DNA of 64,000 nucleotides from Eubacteriaceae bacterium (GTDB lineage Bacteria; Bacillota; Clostridia; Lachnospirales; Lachnospiraceae), in contig CAJTFB010000021.1 of the NCBI GenBank assembly GCA_910575665.1, forward strand, positions 1 through 64,000, given 5' to 3'. Below, in pieces: positions 43,001 to 52,100 of this stretch. The notes under the pieces are model-generated. The model saw only the letters and a program-made list of their open reading frames with translations, was not told the origin of the DNA and ran no database searches. Within the stretch, counting starts at the first letter, position 1. Every line of letters starts with the position of its first letter. The translations under genes and the position numbers were made by a program.

Positions 43001-44718
43001 ATCTCAGTAAGCTCTTCTAATATTTTTGCACATTTGTCGGCATTTTCTTTAAAAACACTGTGCTTCAAATACAGATCATACATCATATCCTTGTATTCAG
43101 ATCCTTGTCCTGGGAAAACGAATACAAGCTTATTATTCTCATTAGCAATATGCCCCGAAGCACGATGTTTTCCTTTTTTCAGAAAATCACCCTTTTTATC
43201 TGTCGTATTTCCGAGAAAGAAGCGCCTGAATTTGTAATCACCATTGCGGCGGTTCAATGTATACGCAATATCCTGAATAGAAGCATCGTCAGACGTTTCA
43301 ATATATCTCTCTAGCTGTTCAGTCATTGCCTCCAATGATTTTTTGCTTTTTGCAGAAAGCAAAATGCAGTTTACATCATCGATCTCATCCTCGACAGTAA
43401 ACTCGGGAGCTTCCTCTAAAATAACATGAGCGTTCGTACCACCGATACCAAAAGCACTCACACCTGCCGTTCTGCATTTTCCACTATATTTCCATTCCTT
43501 TGCTTCTGTATTTACATAGAATGGACTGTTTTCGAAATCGATTTTATCATTGGGCTCACTGAAATGAAGGCTGGCCGGAATCAATTTATTTTTCAATGCA
43601 AGAGCAGCCTTAATAATACCTGCTACACCTGCCGCATTGTTGGTATGGCCTATATTTGTTTTAACGCTTCCCAAAGCGCAGTAATTGCGCTTTGTAGTAT
43701 GGAAAGCCTTAGTTAACGCCTCTATTTCAATAGGATCACCGATCTGCGTTGCCGTACCGTGTGTTTCAATATAGCCAATATCCTCGGGAGATACCTGTGC
43801 CGCGTACATTGCACTTCTCACAGCTCGTGCCTCGCCGTTTACACTTGGAGCGGAAAATCCTGCCTTGTCCGAGCCATCGTTATTTATGGAAGACCCCTTG
43901 ATAACAGCGTAAATATTATCATTATCACGGATCGCATTTTCAAGAGTTTTCAACACCACAACACCTGCACCATCGCTGAAAACGGAACCGTCCGCATCCT
44001 TTGAGAAAGCATGGCAGTGCCCCTCCTCGGAATATATCATACCCTCCTCATAAAGGTAGCCCTCCTTGATTGGAACGGTTATGGAAACTCCGCCTGCAAC
44101 AGCCATATCGCAGTCGCCTGCCAAAAGTGACTGACAAGCCAAATGAACAGCCACAAGTGATGTAGAGCAGGCCGTCTCCACGCTTATAGCAGGACCTCTC
44201 AAATTCAGATTATATGCGACTCTCGAGCTAAAATTATTTATATCATTAAGCGAACCCAATAATAGCTTTTGAACCGCATTGTCACAACCTGAGGATAATG
44301 TACTCAGCCAGCTATAATTTGTGAAATTGCCAAGAAACACGCCAACCTCACCCTTGTATTGATACGATAGGTAACCTGCATCCTCCAAACCATGATAAAC
44401 ACATTCATGGATGACACGAAGCTGCGGGTCCATAAGTAAAACTTCCTCGGGCGTATAATTAAAAAATCGGTTATCAAATCTATCGCAATGATTGATAATA
44501 CCCTTTGCCTTTACGTAATTCTCACGGGAATACAGCGCCTTGTCAATACCGCTTTCTTCCATTTCCTCATTGGTGAAAAAGCTTATGCTGTCTTTTCCGT
44601 TTACAATATTCTCCCAAAATTCCCGAACATTATCTGCACCAGGCATTCTGCAATCCATGCCTACTATTGCGATCTCCAATCCGTTCAATTTTGATTCATC
44701 AACTTTATATTTTCTCAT
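37072..44718 (-). CDS. PKS-NRPS hybrid, KS-AT-KR-ACP-C-A-PCP
   Basis: 2,548 residues. KS: ACSTSL near 184, ETHGTAT and TNIGH. AT: GYSFGEY near 618, with AASHC where HAFH or YASH usually stands (near 713). KR: GGMGNVG near 1133 and AYSVSN near 1284. Carrier: GGDSLKE near 1425. C: LHHIVADGIS near 1607. A: YIIYTSGTTGKPKG near 2085, code read as DGVCSAEVVK, which I cannot match to a standard amino acid. PCP: GGNSLN near 2471. ATG after GGAGGG, overlapping the upstream PKS by 14 bases. It adds a ketide reduced to a hydroxyl, then an unknown amino acid. Confidence 0.92.
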   Translation of the reverse strand: MRKYKVDESKLNGLEIAIVGMDCRMPGADNVREFWENIVNGKDSISFFTNEEMEESGIDKALYSRENYVKAKGIINHCDRFDNRFFNYTPEEVLLMDPQLRVIHECVYHGLEDAGYLSYQYKGEVGVFLGNFTNYSWLSTLSSGCDNAVQKLLLGSLNDINNFSSRVAYNLNLRGPAISVETACSTSLVAVHLACQSLLAGDCDMAVAGGVSITVPIKEGYLYEEGMIYSEEGHCHAFSKDADGSVFSDGAGVVVLKTLENAIRDNDNIYAVIKGSSINNDGSDKAGFSAPSVNGEARAVRSAMYAAQVSPEDIGYIETHGTATQIGDPIEIEALTKAFHTTKRNYCALGSVKTNIGHTNNAAGVAGIIKAALALKNKLIPASLHFSEPNDKIDFENSPFYVNTEAKEWKYSGKCRTAGVSAFGIGGTNAHVILEEAPEFTVEDEIDDVNCILLSAKSKKSLEAMTEQLERYIETSDDASIQDIAYTLNRRNGDYKFRRFFLGNTTDKKGDFLKKGKHRASGHIANENNKLVFVFPGQGSEYKDMMYDLYLKHSVFKENADKCAKILEELTEINFIDVLYSDEQYRSSEIQILIFVVEYALAKTLDFYGIAPDILLGYSFGEYVAACLSGVFTLRDALYIIVERGKLMKKLKGTSMLSVPLNENKIKEYLSEKLHLSIINEEACTVSGINEDLEEFENKLRDMKMICSKVPSAASHCALMRCIEDDFRRVLGKVDLGKCSKNYISGIFAGEVDARQLASADYWINHMLNPVRFSDSIKTVLDEYGPCTFVEVGPGMNVTALIKRFSFCRDERISAVNMTRNKNTIQDDYEYLLNKICLLWSIGHDINKKVLLWKNRKNYVNLPLYPFKGEKFKIAKRQHSRDKTAALSNVKKPLNLCLYSMNWKKQRFIDCVERSEDTYIIFCDSMGCGEIAAQKIGSEKKVYLVRKGDEFTKCGDGEYVIDSASESDYELLVRDISEPKTVYNVLNFMCLDNIGDRENKLENSFFGLLYFVKSFQKENLNKENSLKICSLAADCYSIKGTENIDPYNSGVIGLGVVISQEYPAVKTKCVELETKKFGVEKIASLMLEEASVYDEKIVAYRRNSRYFPSAEQMYAPNSYRGSAVKDGDTVLIIGGMGNVGLSLAQGISSMKKVNFVLTSTHELALNNGSISSEKEGYISEIERNGSTVMVKKCNVKEDLSSVLDSVISTLGKINTVIFAAGVISSETFALIENTTKEMCNMQFDVKIRGLESFAETIKKYNVDNCILTSSVSGILGGIGHSAYSVSNLFMDFFAKLQNKNSNTRWTSVAWDFWQFNTNRKESYVGTAAKKLALSRDEGMRLVPMIFGLLDEEQIIISTGDLMKRYDDWVNIAADKELNDEVEYKRPELSNRYTAPTNETEEKIVEIWEKILGYKGIGIEDNFFELGGDSLKEVEFSIQLKKQMNLEISLADFFNHPFIKDIALLSRSGEAEEKAEEYQEDGILPVSLEQKRMYMLHMTDKKSLAYNTSLCMVIEGEFDEQKLEAAFRSIVNENSILLSNYFMDDDVVVQKIDRSKEFHLETCQISPEEMDHFIDEFIHPFDLENDSLIRAGVAEIDVNKHILIIDLHHIVADGISVELIKQQLVSKYFGNESAIGEHRQYIDYIHWQEHNIKNGKFDIMQKYWEKQFAGEEIPQIEWPVEKDLKIVKEHNGKSSFFRIENKLFEKLKELSARKNITLYMLLMASYSVLLHKMTSQEEFIVGMPISCRDNESFSDVVGLMINTLPIKTKLNGNMKFEDFLDDICKCCLDAFENKSYQYDKIIENIAAINNLGENSLYDTILVMQNMKKTHFNYQGWRISDYEIKRRSTKVAISFEFAENSGSLQCRIEYDGDLFSEKVLNRFIKGFIRVFEKITETPKIEIKNIEIIDEELSLLLRKDRYIPHIYDENYTLMDMLHEQFEASANCDAIYSKGTVLTYSELDNITNLVAANLIKVFGADGKHDITAGILSDRTYKMIVLIIAFWKAGIAYTPFEAAMPEERFRYILSDSKAVTVVCTDDYFDRAKVYCVNGLRCISYSSLTEGYDNSIVYSAVDQCSAERSAYIIYTSGTTGKPKGVLIRHNNIVNSMLWRKEEFGLGNNDRVLQMFSFLFDGFVVSFLQPLVSGSVLHVIGDERANDIPYIARYIAEYKITHICTVPPLFGAITECLNDEEMQYLRLVSLAGDKLKKEVVDSAKKKNPGLEVCNEYGPTEASVVVSCHRDVSGDNCNILGKPIYNTHLLVLDNYLKLCNINVPGQLCLSGKGIASGYLNMPELSREKFVPSPYFENETMYLTGDVARITEEGEIEFIGRKDSQIKIHGFRIEIDEITKALFEMEGIDDVSIVARDEGREKYLCAFYVANKDLKLFELQQYLYKKLPSYMVPAYFIRLDALPLTPIGKIDEKTLRSMPIDTSTNSTKYVPPTNELENELAVILGNIFKSGRIGIDTSFFDMGGNSLNIVKLHNEIRKRHEIDLPITVMYKYPTVRMLAEYLNNMLSGNTAASTEEKETELNDSAETFANVISLFGEDNFE

Positions 44719-47700
44719 TTATGCCCTCCGTGCTGCGCCTGATTCTGCTTAATTTATTTTCACGAATCATAGGCATTTCTTCTTCCTTTTCTTCCAACGA
44801 ATCCACAAGTGAATCAATATTTGAATATGTATAAAACAGTGTTGGAGTAATCCGCACAAGGCACTCCCTCTCAATGATCTTAACTATCTGCAAAATATCG
44901 ATCGACGTTGCACCAAGCTCGAAAAGATTATCATTTTCACCTACACGCTCAATGCCGAAATAGTTTTTGATGCTTTCACACATAGCTTTTTTCAGCTTAT
45001 CACCGTTTTCAATCGCAGCAGTCTCCTGCTGAATCGACAAATTCAGCACATCCTTAAGCTCGTAAGTCCTAGTATACTGCTCCAGTCTTTCACCCAAGCT
45101 GCCTTTGGCAATCACATACTGTGAAGCTAAGCCGAAGCTCAACATTTTTTCAAATGCAATGGCACCTTCATCGGGAGTAAGCGAATACTGATAAACATCC
45201 TCATTTCCAAAATCCCAGCCGTCCCAAACAAGGCTTGTCCACTTCGTAGTTTCATTGGTATGAGTACTGTAAACATACTGATTTAAAAATGAGTTAGCCG
45301 CAGCATAAGCTGTGAATCCCATACCGCCTAAAACAGTGGAAAGTGACGATATAAGAATGCAGTAGCGAGGCTTTAAAAGCTCTGCCATTTTTTCAATGTA
45401 CATCGTTCCGTAAACCTTAGCCGCAAACTGATTTTCAAAATCGGCTTCATCGAGTTCGGTTATCCTCTTGAAATTATTCTTTGAAACATTACCTGCAAGA
45501 TTGATTATGGCAGAAACGCTTCCATAAGTTTCCTTGATATTTTCGGCCGTTTTCATTACGGAAGCAAAATCCGAAATATCGCATTTCAAAAGACATACAT
45601 TCTCGATACCACTTAAGAATTTAATTTTGCTATAATAAGTCTCCAGCTCGCTGTGAGTTGCCAACCAGCTATCAAAGGCGTTATCCGTGATCTCAATACT
45701 TCGGTTCAAAATAACAATTTTGCATTTCTTATTTTTTAAGACGCCACATATAACTCTTCCGATATTACCAAGACCGCCCACGAGGATATATGTCTCGCCC
45801 TGCATAAGCTGATTGTCGTTGTTAGCGTATTCCCCTATCTCATCAAACGAAGCATATGCTTCTATATATCGGTTTTCTCCACGATAAGCAACAAAACTGA
45901 AATTATTTCTCTCCAGCAGATCGTTAACGAGCTGTTTTCTGAACATAACGCTGTTAACGGCAGACATATCGATATCAATGAGCCGGGCATTAACATATTT
46001 GCATTCGGTATATACAGCCTTGACAAAGCCTGAGAGCATAGCTTCACATTTATAAACGGTTTCTCCCACGCCGATGCTGACTCCAAGAACAGTAATAACG
46101 GTAATCTCCAGCTTTTTATTATTCTCTTCAAAATAGCGTATCACAGGTAAAAGGCGCTTTACATCACCATCAACTCTTTCCTGCTCATAATCGCAGAAAT
46201 AGACTAATTTCAAGCACTTGCCGCAATCAAAATCCTTTAACTTTTCCAGATTCGAAATGATATTGATCTTTGGCATGCTGCCGGAAAGGATATTCTGTAG
46301 TTTCTTGCTCATTTTCGTATGATTCCCAACAAAAACACAATCTCTGTCGTCAGCCATCATACCCAGATTTTCTTGTTTCTCCCAATTAGGAATATATATC
46401 ATGCTTTTTGACGATTTTGCTGCACTGCAGTGCACCTTGGAAGTAATTATATTATCGTAAACATCATAAAATCTTTCAAGTTCGTAAACATGAGCAGGCA
46501 GATGAACCTTTGAATGGATTTCCCTTCTATATGTAAGACCGAAATTGATATTCAGTCCAAGCGTCCAAAGCTTACCCATTTTTCTATATAAATAGGTCAC
46601 ATCGTTACAAACGAAATTGCTATTTCTTATTGTATTTAATACATAAATCCCATCGCTTTTTTTGTCGTTGCGAATAACATAATTCGTCAGAGTATTTCCA
46701 GGACCGATCTCTATAAAAGCAGCCTTTTCAAACTTAAACAGCGTATTGATACCCTCATGGAATCTCACCGTGCCCCTTAAATGCCTTATCCAGTAATCAG
46801 GCTTCGTTACATCGTTTTCGTTTACCCAATCACCTGTAATATTTGAAATCATTCTTATTTTGGGTTTATTCATCTTAATATTTGAGACAAAATTGTAAAA
46901 TTCATCTAAAATTGGTTCTACCATATAAGAATGAAAAGCGTGGGAGATTCTTAACTCACGATATCTGATCTCATCCTCATCGAGTCTTTCCTTTAGTACC
47001 TCAACAGCATCGGCCTTGCCTGCCAGAACATAATTTTTTCTTCCGTTTCTTACCGAAATACAAACATCATCCGTGATATAATTCTCAATATTTTCATCAT
47101 CCAAAATAACAGATATCATTTTCCCACGTTCCAGCTTTTGCATAAGCTCTGCACGTTTTATAACAATATCCAATGCATCCTCAACAGAAAAAATTCCCGC
47201 AATGCAAGCTGCTACATATTCACCTAGACTGTGTCCTATAACAGCCGAAGGCTTAATGTTGGAGCCAAGAAGAAAACGTGCCATCGCATAATCCAGTGAA
47301 AAAACCGCAAGCTGACAATAAAACGTCTCATTTATTATTTCGGCGTCTACATTTTCGCCATACAAAATTTCCTTCATCCTAACGCCAATTCTGCTCTCGA
47401 TATATCCAAAGCATTTGTCAAGATACTTCCTGAAAATAGGCTGATTAAAATACAGATCACGAGCCATACCAAAATATTGATTACCCTGCCCGCCAAACAT
47501 AAAAACGATTTCTATTTCGCCATTGAAAACAGTATTGACCTGTAAATCATCGGCACTGCCGTCACTCAGGTATTTGTTGATAACAGTTCTTACATTTGTT
47601 TTTTTATCCGCAATAATTGCAGCTCTGTAGTTAAGATCTTTTTTGCCGTAAGCAAGTCCGTACGCAAGATCCTCTAAATCCTCGGTGTGTTGCAAATGTA

Positions 47701-49108
47701 TATAGTCGCTGAAGGCTGCTATATTCATATTAAGATTATCAATTGAAGTTCCCGAAAGCGGAAAAATAAGCGGTATATCACTGTTTAAACTTGCTTCTTC
47801 CCCCTTGGGCGCATCGGTAAGAACAGCGCATGCGTTGGTACCTCCGATACCGAATGAGCTAACCATAACATAGATATTATCTGTGTTGCTATCATAATGA
47901 TAGAGGCTGGAATTAACTTTAAAAGGTGTTCTTTCAATATGTATATTGGGGTTATCTTCTTTGTAATTTATGCTGGGCGGAATTGTTCTGTTTGCAACAC
48001 AGAGTACAGCTTTTATAAAACCCGTAATACCTGCAGCAGCACTAAGATGACCGATATTTGACTTTATCGATCCTATCCTGCAAAACTGTTTTTTGTTGGA
48101 AGCAAAAGCCTGGGTAAGAGCTTCTATTTCCACCATATCTCCAAAGGGCGTTGCAGTCCCGTGGGTTTCAATATAAGAAAGCGCCTCGCCGTCTATTTCA
48201 GCCATATTCAGCGCCAACTGTATAACATCACACTGCCCTTGCACGCTCGGTGCGGTATAGCCCACCTTATTGCCTCCATCGTTATTAACGGCACTTCCCT
48301 TGATAACAGCATAAATTTTATCGCCATCCTCTATAGCGTCCTCTAAACGTTTCAGCACAACTGCTGCTGCACCTTCACTATTAAGCGTACCGCAAGCGTC
48401 CTTGTCAAATGGTCTGCAGTGGCCGTCGGGAGAGCCTATGGAACTTTCCTGATACTCATAGCCTGTTTTAATAGGTGAATCCATAGCACAAGCTCCTGCA
48501 ACTGCCATATCACAAGCACCAGTGAGAAGCTGCTTTACGGCTTCGTCAACGGCAACTAGTGAAGTTGAACAAGCACAATCCAAGGTTACACACGGACCCT
48601 TCAGATCAAGATTATATGCAATGATCGTTGAAATAAAATCCTTATTTGCAAGAATGCTTGCGGAAGCAATTTCCTCTTCACTGATAAAGCTTGAATTTCT
48701 TACAGCATATTCCCAGTTATAATTGGGATTTGCGCCTATAAAGCAACCTATCTTTCCATCGTATTTGTGCGAGCAATATCCAGCATTTTCCAGTGAATCG
48801 TTAATACATAAGTGCATTATTCTGATCTGCGGATCCATCATCTGTGCTTCTTTGGGCTTATAACCGAAATACTTGTTGTCAAATTTTTCGGCGTCGTCAA
48901 TAACACCTTTAGCCTTAACGTAATTATCCTTAACAAGCAGGTCGTGCTCTATACCTGCATTTTCCAGTTCATTATTGGAGAAAAAGGTAATTAATTCCTT
49001 CCCATTGACAAGGTTCTTCCAAAGACTGTCAATATCTTTTGCTCCAGGGAATTTTCCTGCAATCCCAATAACTGCAACTTCCAATCCAGTCAAATTGTTC
49101 GTGTCCAT
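44705..49108 (-). CDS. Type I PKS, KS-AT-KR-ACP
   Basis: About 1,467 residues. KS: CACSTSL near 180, ETHGTAT and SNIGHL. AT: GHSLGEY near 620 and HAFHS near 720, the malonyl-CoA signature. KR: GGLGNIG near 1109, with catalytic Ser, Tyr and Asn (ISSLST, AYAAANS). Carrier: LGATSIDIL near 1397. The start was moved to the ATG at 49108 (MDTNNLTGLEV), with GGAG 5 bases before it, one base after the giant NRPS stop. It should extend the chain from the last carrier of that NRPS by two carbons and reduce the ketone. Confidence 0.92.
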   Translation of the reverse strand: MDTNNLTGLEVAVIGIAGKFPGAKDIDSLWKNLVNGKELITFFSNNELENAGIEHDLLVKDNYVKAKGVIDDAEKFDNKYFGYKPKEAQMMDPQIRIMHLCINDSLENAGYCSHKYDGKIGCFIGANPNYNWEYAVRNSSFISEEEIASASILANKDFISTIIAYNLDLKGPCVTLDCACSTSLVAVDEAVKQLLTGACDMAVAGACAMDSPIKTGYEYQESSIGSPDGHCRPFDKDACGTLNSEGAAAVVLKRLEDAIEDGDKIYAVIKGSAVNNDGGNKVGYTAPSVQGQCDVIQLALNMAEIDGEALSYIETHGTATPFGDMVEIEALTQAFASNKKQFCRIGSIKSNIGHLSAAAGITGFIKAVLCVANRTIPPSINYKEDNPNIHIERTPFKVNSSLYHYDSNTDNIYVMVSSFGIGGTNACAVLTDAPKGEEASLNSDIPLIFPLSGTSIDNLNMNIAAFSDYIHLQHTEDLEDLAYGLAYGKKDLNYRAAIIADKKTNVRTVINKYLSDGSADDLQVNTVFNGEIEIVFMFGGQGNQYFGMARDLYFNQPIFRKYLDKCFGYIESRIGVRMKEILYGENVDAEIINETFYCQLAVFSLDYAMARFLLGSNIKPSAVIGHSLGEYVAACIAGIFSVEDALDIVIKRAELMQKLERGKMISVILDDENIENYITDDVCISVRNGRKNYVLAGKADAVEVLKERLDEDEIRYRELRISHAFHSYMVEPILDEFYNFVSNIKMNKPKIRMISNITGDWVNENDVTKPDYWIRHLRGTVRFHEGINTLFKFEKAAFIEIGPGNTLTNYVIRNDKKSDGIYVLNTIRNSNFVCNDVTYLYRKMGKLWTLGLNINFGLTYRREIHSKVHLPAHVYELERFYDVYDNIITSKVHCSAAKSSKSMIYIPNWEKQENLGMMADDRDCVFVGNHTKMSKKLQNILSGSMPKINIISNLEKLKDFDCGKCLKLVYFCDYEQERVDGDVKRLLPVIRYFEENNKKLEITVITVLGVSIGVGETVYKCEAMLSGFVKAVYTECKYVNARLIDIDMSAVNSVMFRKQLVNDLLERNNFSFVAYRGENRYIEAYASFDEIGEYANNDNQLMQGETYILVGGLGNIGRVICGVLKNKKCKIVILNRSIEITDNAFDSWLATHSELETYYSKIKFLSGIENVCLLKCDISDFASVMKTAENIKETYGSVSAIINLAGNVSKNNFKRITELDEADFENQFAAKVYGTMYIEKMAELLKPRYCILISSLSTVLGGMGFTAYAAANSFLNQYVYSTHTNETTKWTSLVWDGWDFGNEDVYQYSLTPDEGAIAFEKMLSFGLASQYVIAKGSLGERLEQYTRTYELKDVLNLSIQQETAAIENGDKLKKAMCESIKNYFGIERVGENDNLFELGATSIDILQIVKIIERECLVRITPTLFYTYSNIDSLVDSLEEKEEEMPMIRENKLSRIRRSTEGINEKI

Positions 49109-49109
49109 T

Positions 49110-52100
49110 CTATCTCCTTCGTAATGCAACCATTGTTTTTTTCACTGTATCCTTTCTTTTTTTAAGGTTTTTATTCTGCTCCGAATCTTCTTTATTTGCC
49201 GCTTCTTTAGGCGCACGAATACTTTCGATATACGCAGCAAGAGCCTTTATTGTAGGATATTCAAAAAGCTTTATCAATTCTATATCAATATCCAGCTCAT
49301 CCTTCAATCGGCTGTTCATCTCGACAAGAACAAATGAATTTCCGCCCCTTGAGAAAAAATTCTGAGAAATATCAACATCCTGCTCATTCACCTTCAAAAC
49401 ATCACACCAAATCGAAATAAGCATTTTTTCAATATCGCTTCCTACAGTTGCAACTATGGGAGCATCTTCATTTTTCGCTGTTTTTTCCGCTCTTTTATTA
49501 ATAAGTTCCAATATCTTTTCGGCGCTGTTATACAAAAGAGGGACAACATAATTTTGGTGCTTTTGGTTTCTCACAACATTCCAATTGTAACCAGCTTTTT
49601 GAGTCTCCGACTTCTTTATGTAATCGAAGCTTAAAACGGAAACACCATCAATCATTGAAGCTTTGCCAGCTGCCTGTATGAAATCACAGCCGTACTCTTC
49701 AAGACGATTCACCATTTTATCGCAATCCAAAAACAGAACGTTTTCAATATAATTTTTTCCATTTAAAGGATCTTCATTTTTCATGACAGAGGCTTCAATA
49801 TCAGCTTCATATCTTTTGCTGAAGATTATACATTCCTTATCCAAATAGGATTTACAACTCACCATTTTATAGCCCATAAATTCAAAGAATCTTTCGGCAT
49901 TCTCTCTGTCATTAATGCAAATCTTGATCATATCTTTTTTCGGAGTACCGAAGCTCTCAATACTCTTATTTTCTAAGAGCTCGATCAAACCAATATTTTC
50001 CACATAGATAAATGCAACGGGGGTTCCGTTAAATATATCCGCAGCCTTTGCATTGCTGACCATGCTGTATTTCAATCCATTCTTTCTCATTCTTTCAAGG
50101 AATTTGTCAATACTTTCAACCTCATAGCAAAGGTGATACAACTTCATTTTTTCATCGTTAAGAATAGCAGTCGTAGGTGAATCTGGTTTTATAGGCTTAA
50201 CAAATTCAATATCGTCGTAGCCGGTTCTACTGAAAATACAAAGTTCTGATTTCTGGTTAGCCTGCTGATAAACGGTTCCCTTTGAATACCCCATAGCTCT
50301 GAAAAGTTCTTCGGATTCGGTAAAATCACGCACAGCCAAGCCGAGATGATTTAATTTTGTAAGCATTCCTTCCGCCTTATTTGTCTCTGTTTCAAAGGAA
50401 AGTTCGGTATATTCTGGGCAGTCTTCAATGTCGGATATGCTGATTGAGAACAGTGTTTTTTCCTCGTCCTCACGCAGCTTGTTCCAACCATTTTTATTTA
50501 AGAATTCTGCAACCATGCTGTTTCGTGCAGTAGTTATGTATTCAGCTTCAATCCTGTCAACATTATTACATTCGCAGATCTTTTTAATTCCTGATAAGAT
50601 GCAGTCCTCCACATTTTTTCCGAGAACTCTGCAGCTAAGAAGCAGTGTATCTAATACCATTTTTTCGTCTAATATTTCGCCGATAATGAGTCCTGAGATT
50701 CCATACGAACCGAAATCGTCACTGACGATGATCTTTCTGGAAATATAGTTTTCTCTGTCAATTATTTCTTCCAGTTCGCTTACAGTTCTCCTAATTGTAC
50801 TCAAATTAAACTGATTTGTTCTGTATGTCATCTGCGATACACGCTCAACATCATGTTTATCAATTTCACTGATCTTGACTTTAATGTGAAGATTTTTCAA
50901 GAAATTATCAAACTCTGCTGACTCATTCATAAAATCTTGTCTCTTAATGGAATCCTGATACATGCGGGTACGCTCTTTGTCCTCATTGGTTGTTTTATTA
51001 AAGTCAAACAGCCATACTTTTTCCAGCAGTGCACGGATCTCTGACTTATTTTCAGGCAGCTGAAGAGTGAACACTTCAGGGCAGTTTTCTGCCATTTGTC
51101 TGCATTCAAAATAATCATCATCAATAAATGCAAAGCTGTCTAATGAAAGATTGAGCTTCTTTGCAAGATTTTTTATATTCAAATACTTGGGATTCCAATT
51201 AGCCGTAATATCAACGAACATTTCCTTTTTCAGCAGCATTTCGTCCATATCGAAAACGGGTGTTAAGACCTCGCTGTTGTTTTTGCTGCAAATGGCCAAG
51301 AGCCTGCCATTCTCATGCTGCTTTTTCATAAATTCCTGAAGAAAGCGATACTCCTCGGTAATTTTTATTCCGTTGATCCCGTCCTCACTGATGATGCCCT
51401 GCCACAAAGTATTGTCGCAGTCCAAAACGATGACTTTGCATGGTGGCATATAAAGATTTACGATTTTTCTTGCGAGCTCGGTGCCCATAGCCGCAGTACA
51501 TTCAGATGTGAATGGAATCTTCGTCTCTCGATATCTTTCATCATCGAATTCCCTCAAAACACCATAATTTTCAATATTTGTCAGATCAACGAAATAGATA
51601 TTATCCCTCCCAGCAAGACCTGCCTCAAAATTTTCATAAAGCGTCTCGATATGCTCTGCTGCCGCTTTTGACAGTCTGCCACTATAATCAGCCTTAAATA
51701 CTCCAATTATAACAGTAGAACGGAAATTGATCTGCATCATGCTTTTTATCAATCTATCAAAATGCTGATTGAGAACCTCTATCTCTTTTTCGTCCGTTTC
51801 AAATTCACCGAGCCAATCCTCAAAGCGAATCAACAGAATACTTACGCCGTTATTTGTTCTCAGCAAGCTGTTCTCTTTAAGAAGCTGTTGGAAAACCTGA
51901 TTATACGGTGCGATTTCTATATGGGAATCCATGCCGTAAATGTCAAGCCATCTTTCAATATATACACTGAAAATATCCGCTGTAAAAGTTGAGCAAATAA
52001 CTGTATTTATGGTTTTTTTGCTCCCATTGTCCTGCTCCAGCAAAAGTTCGCTGCCAATATTTGAAATAATTAGCTTTTTATCGGATGATCTGCGTATCTC

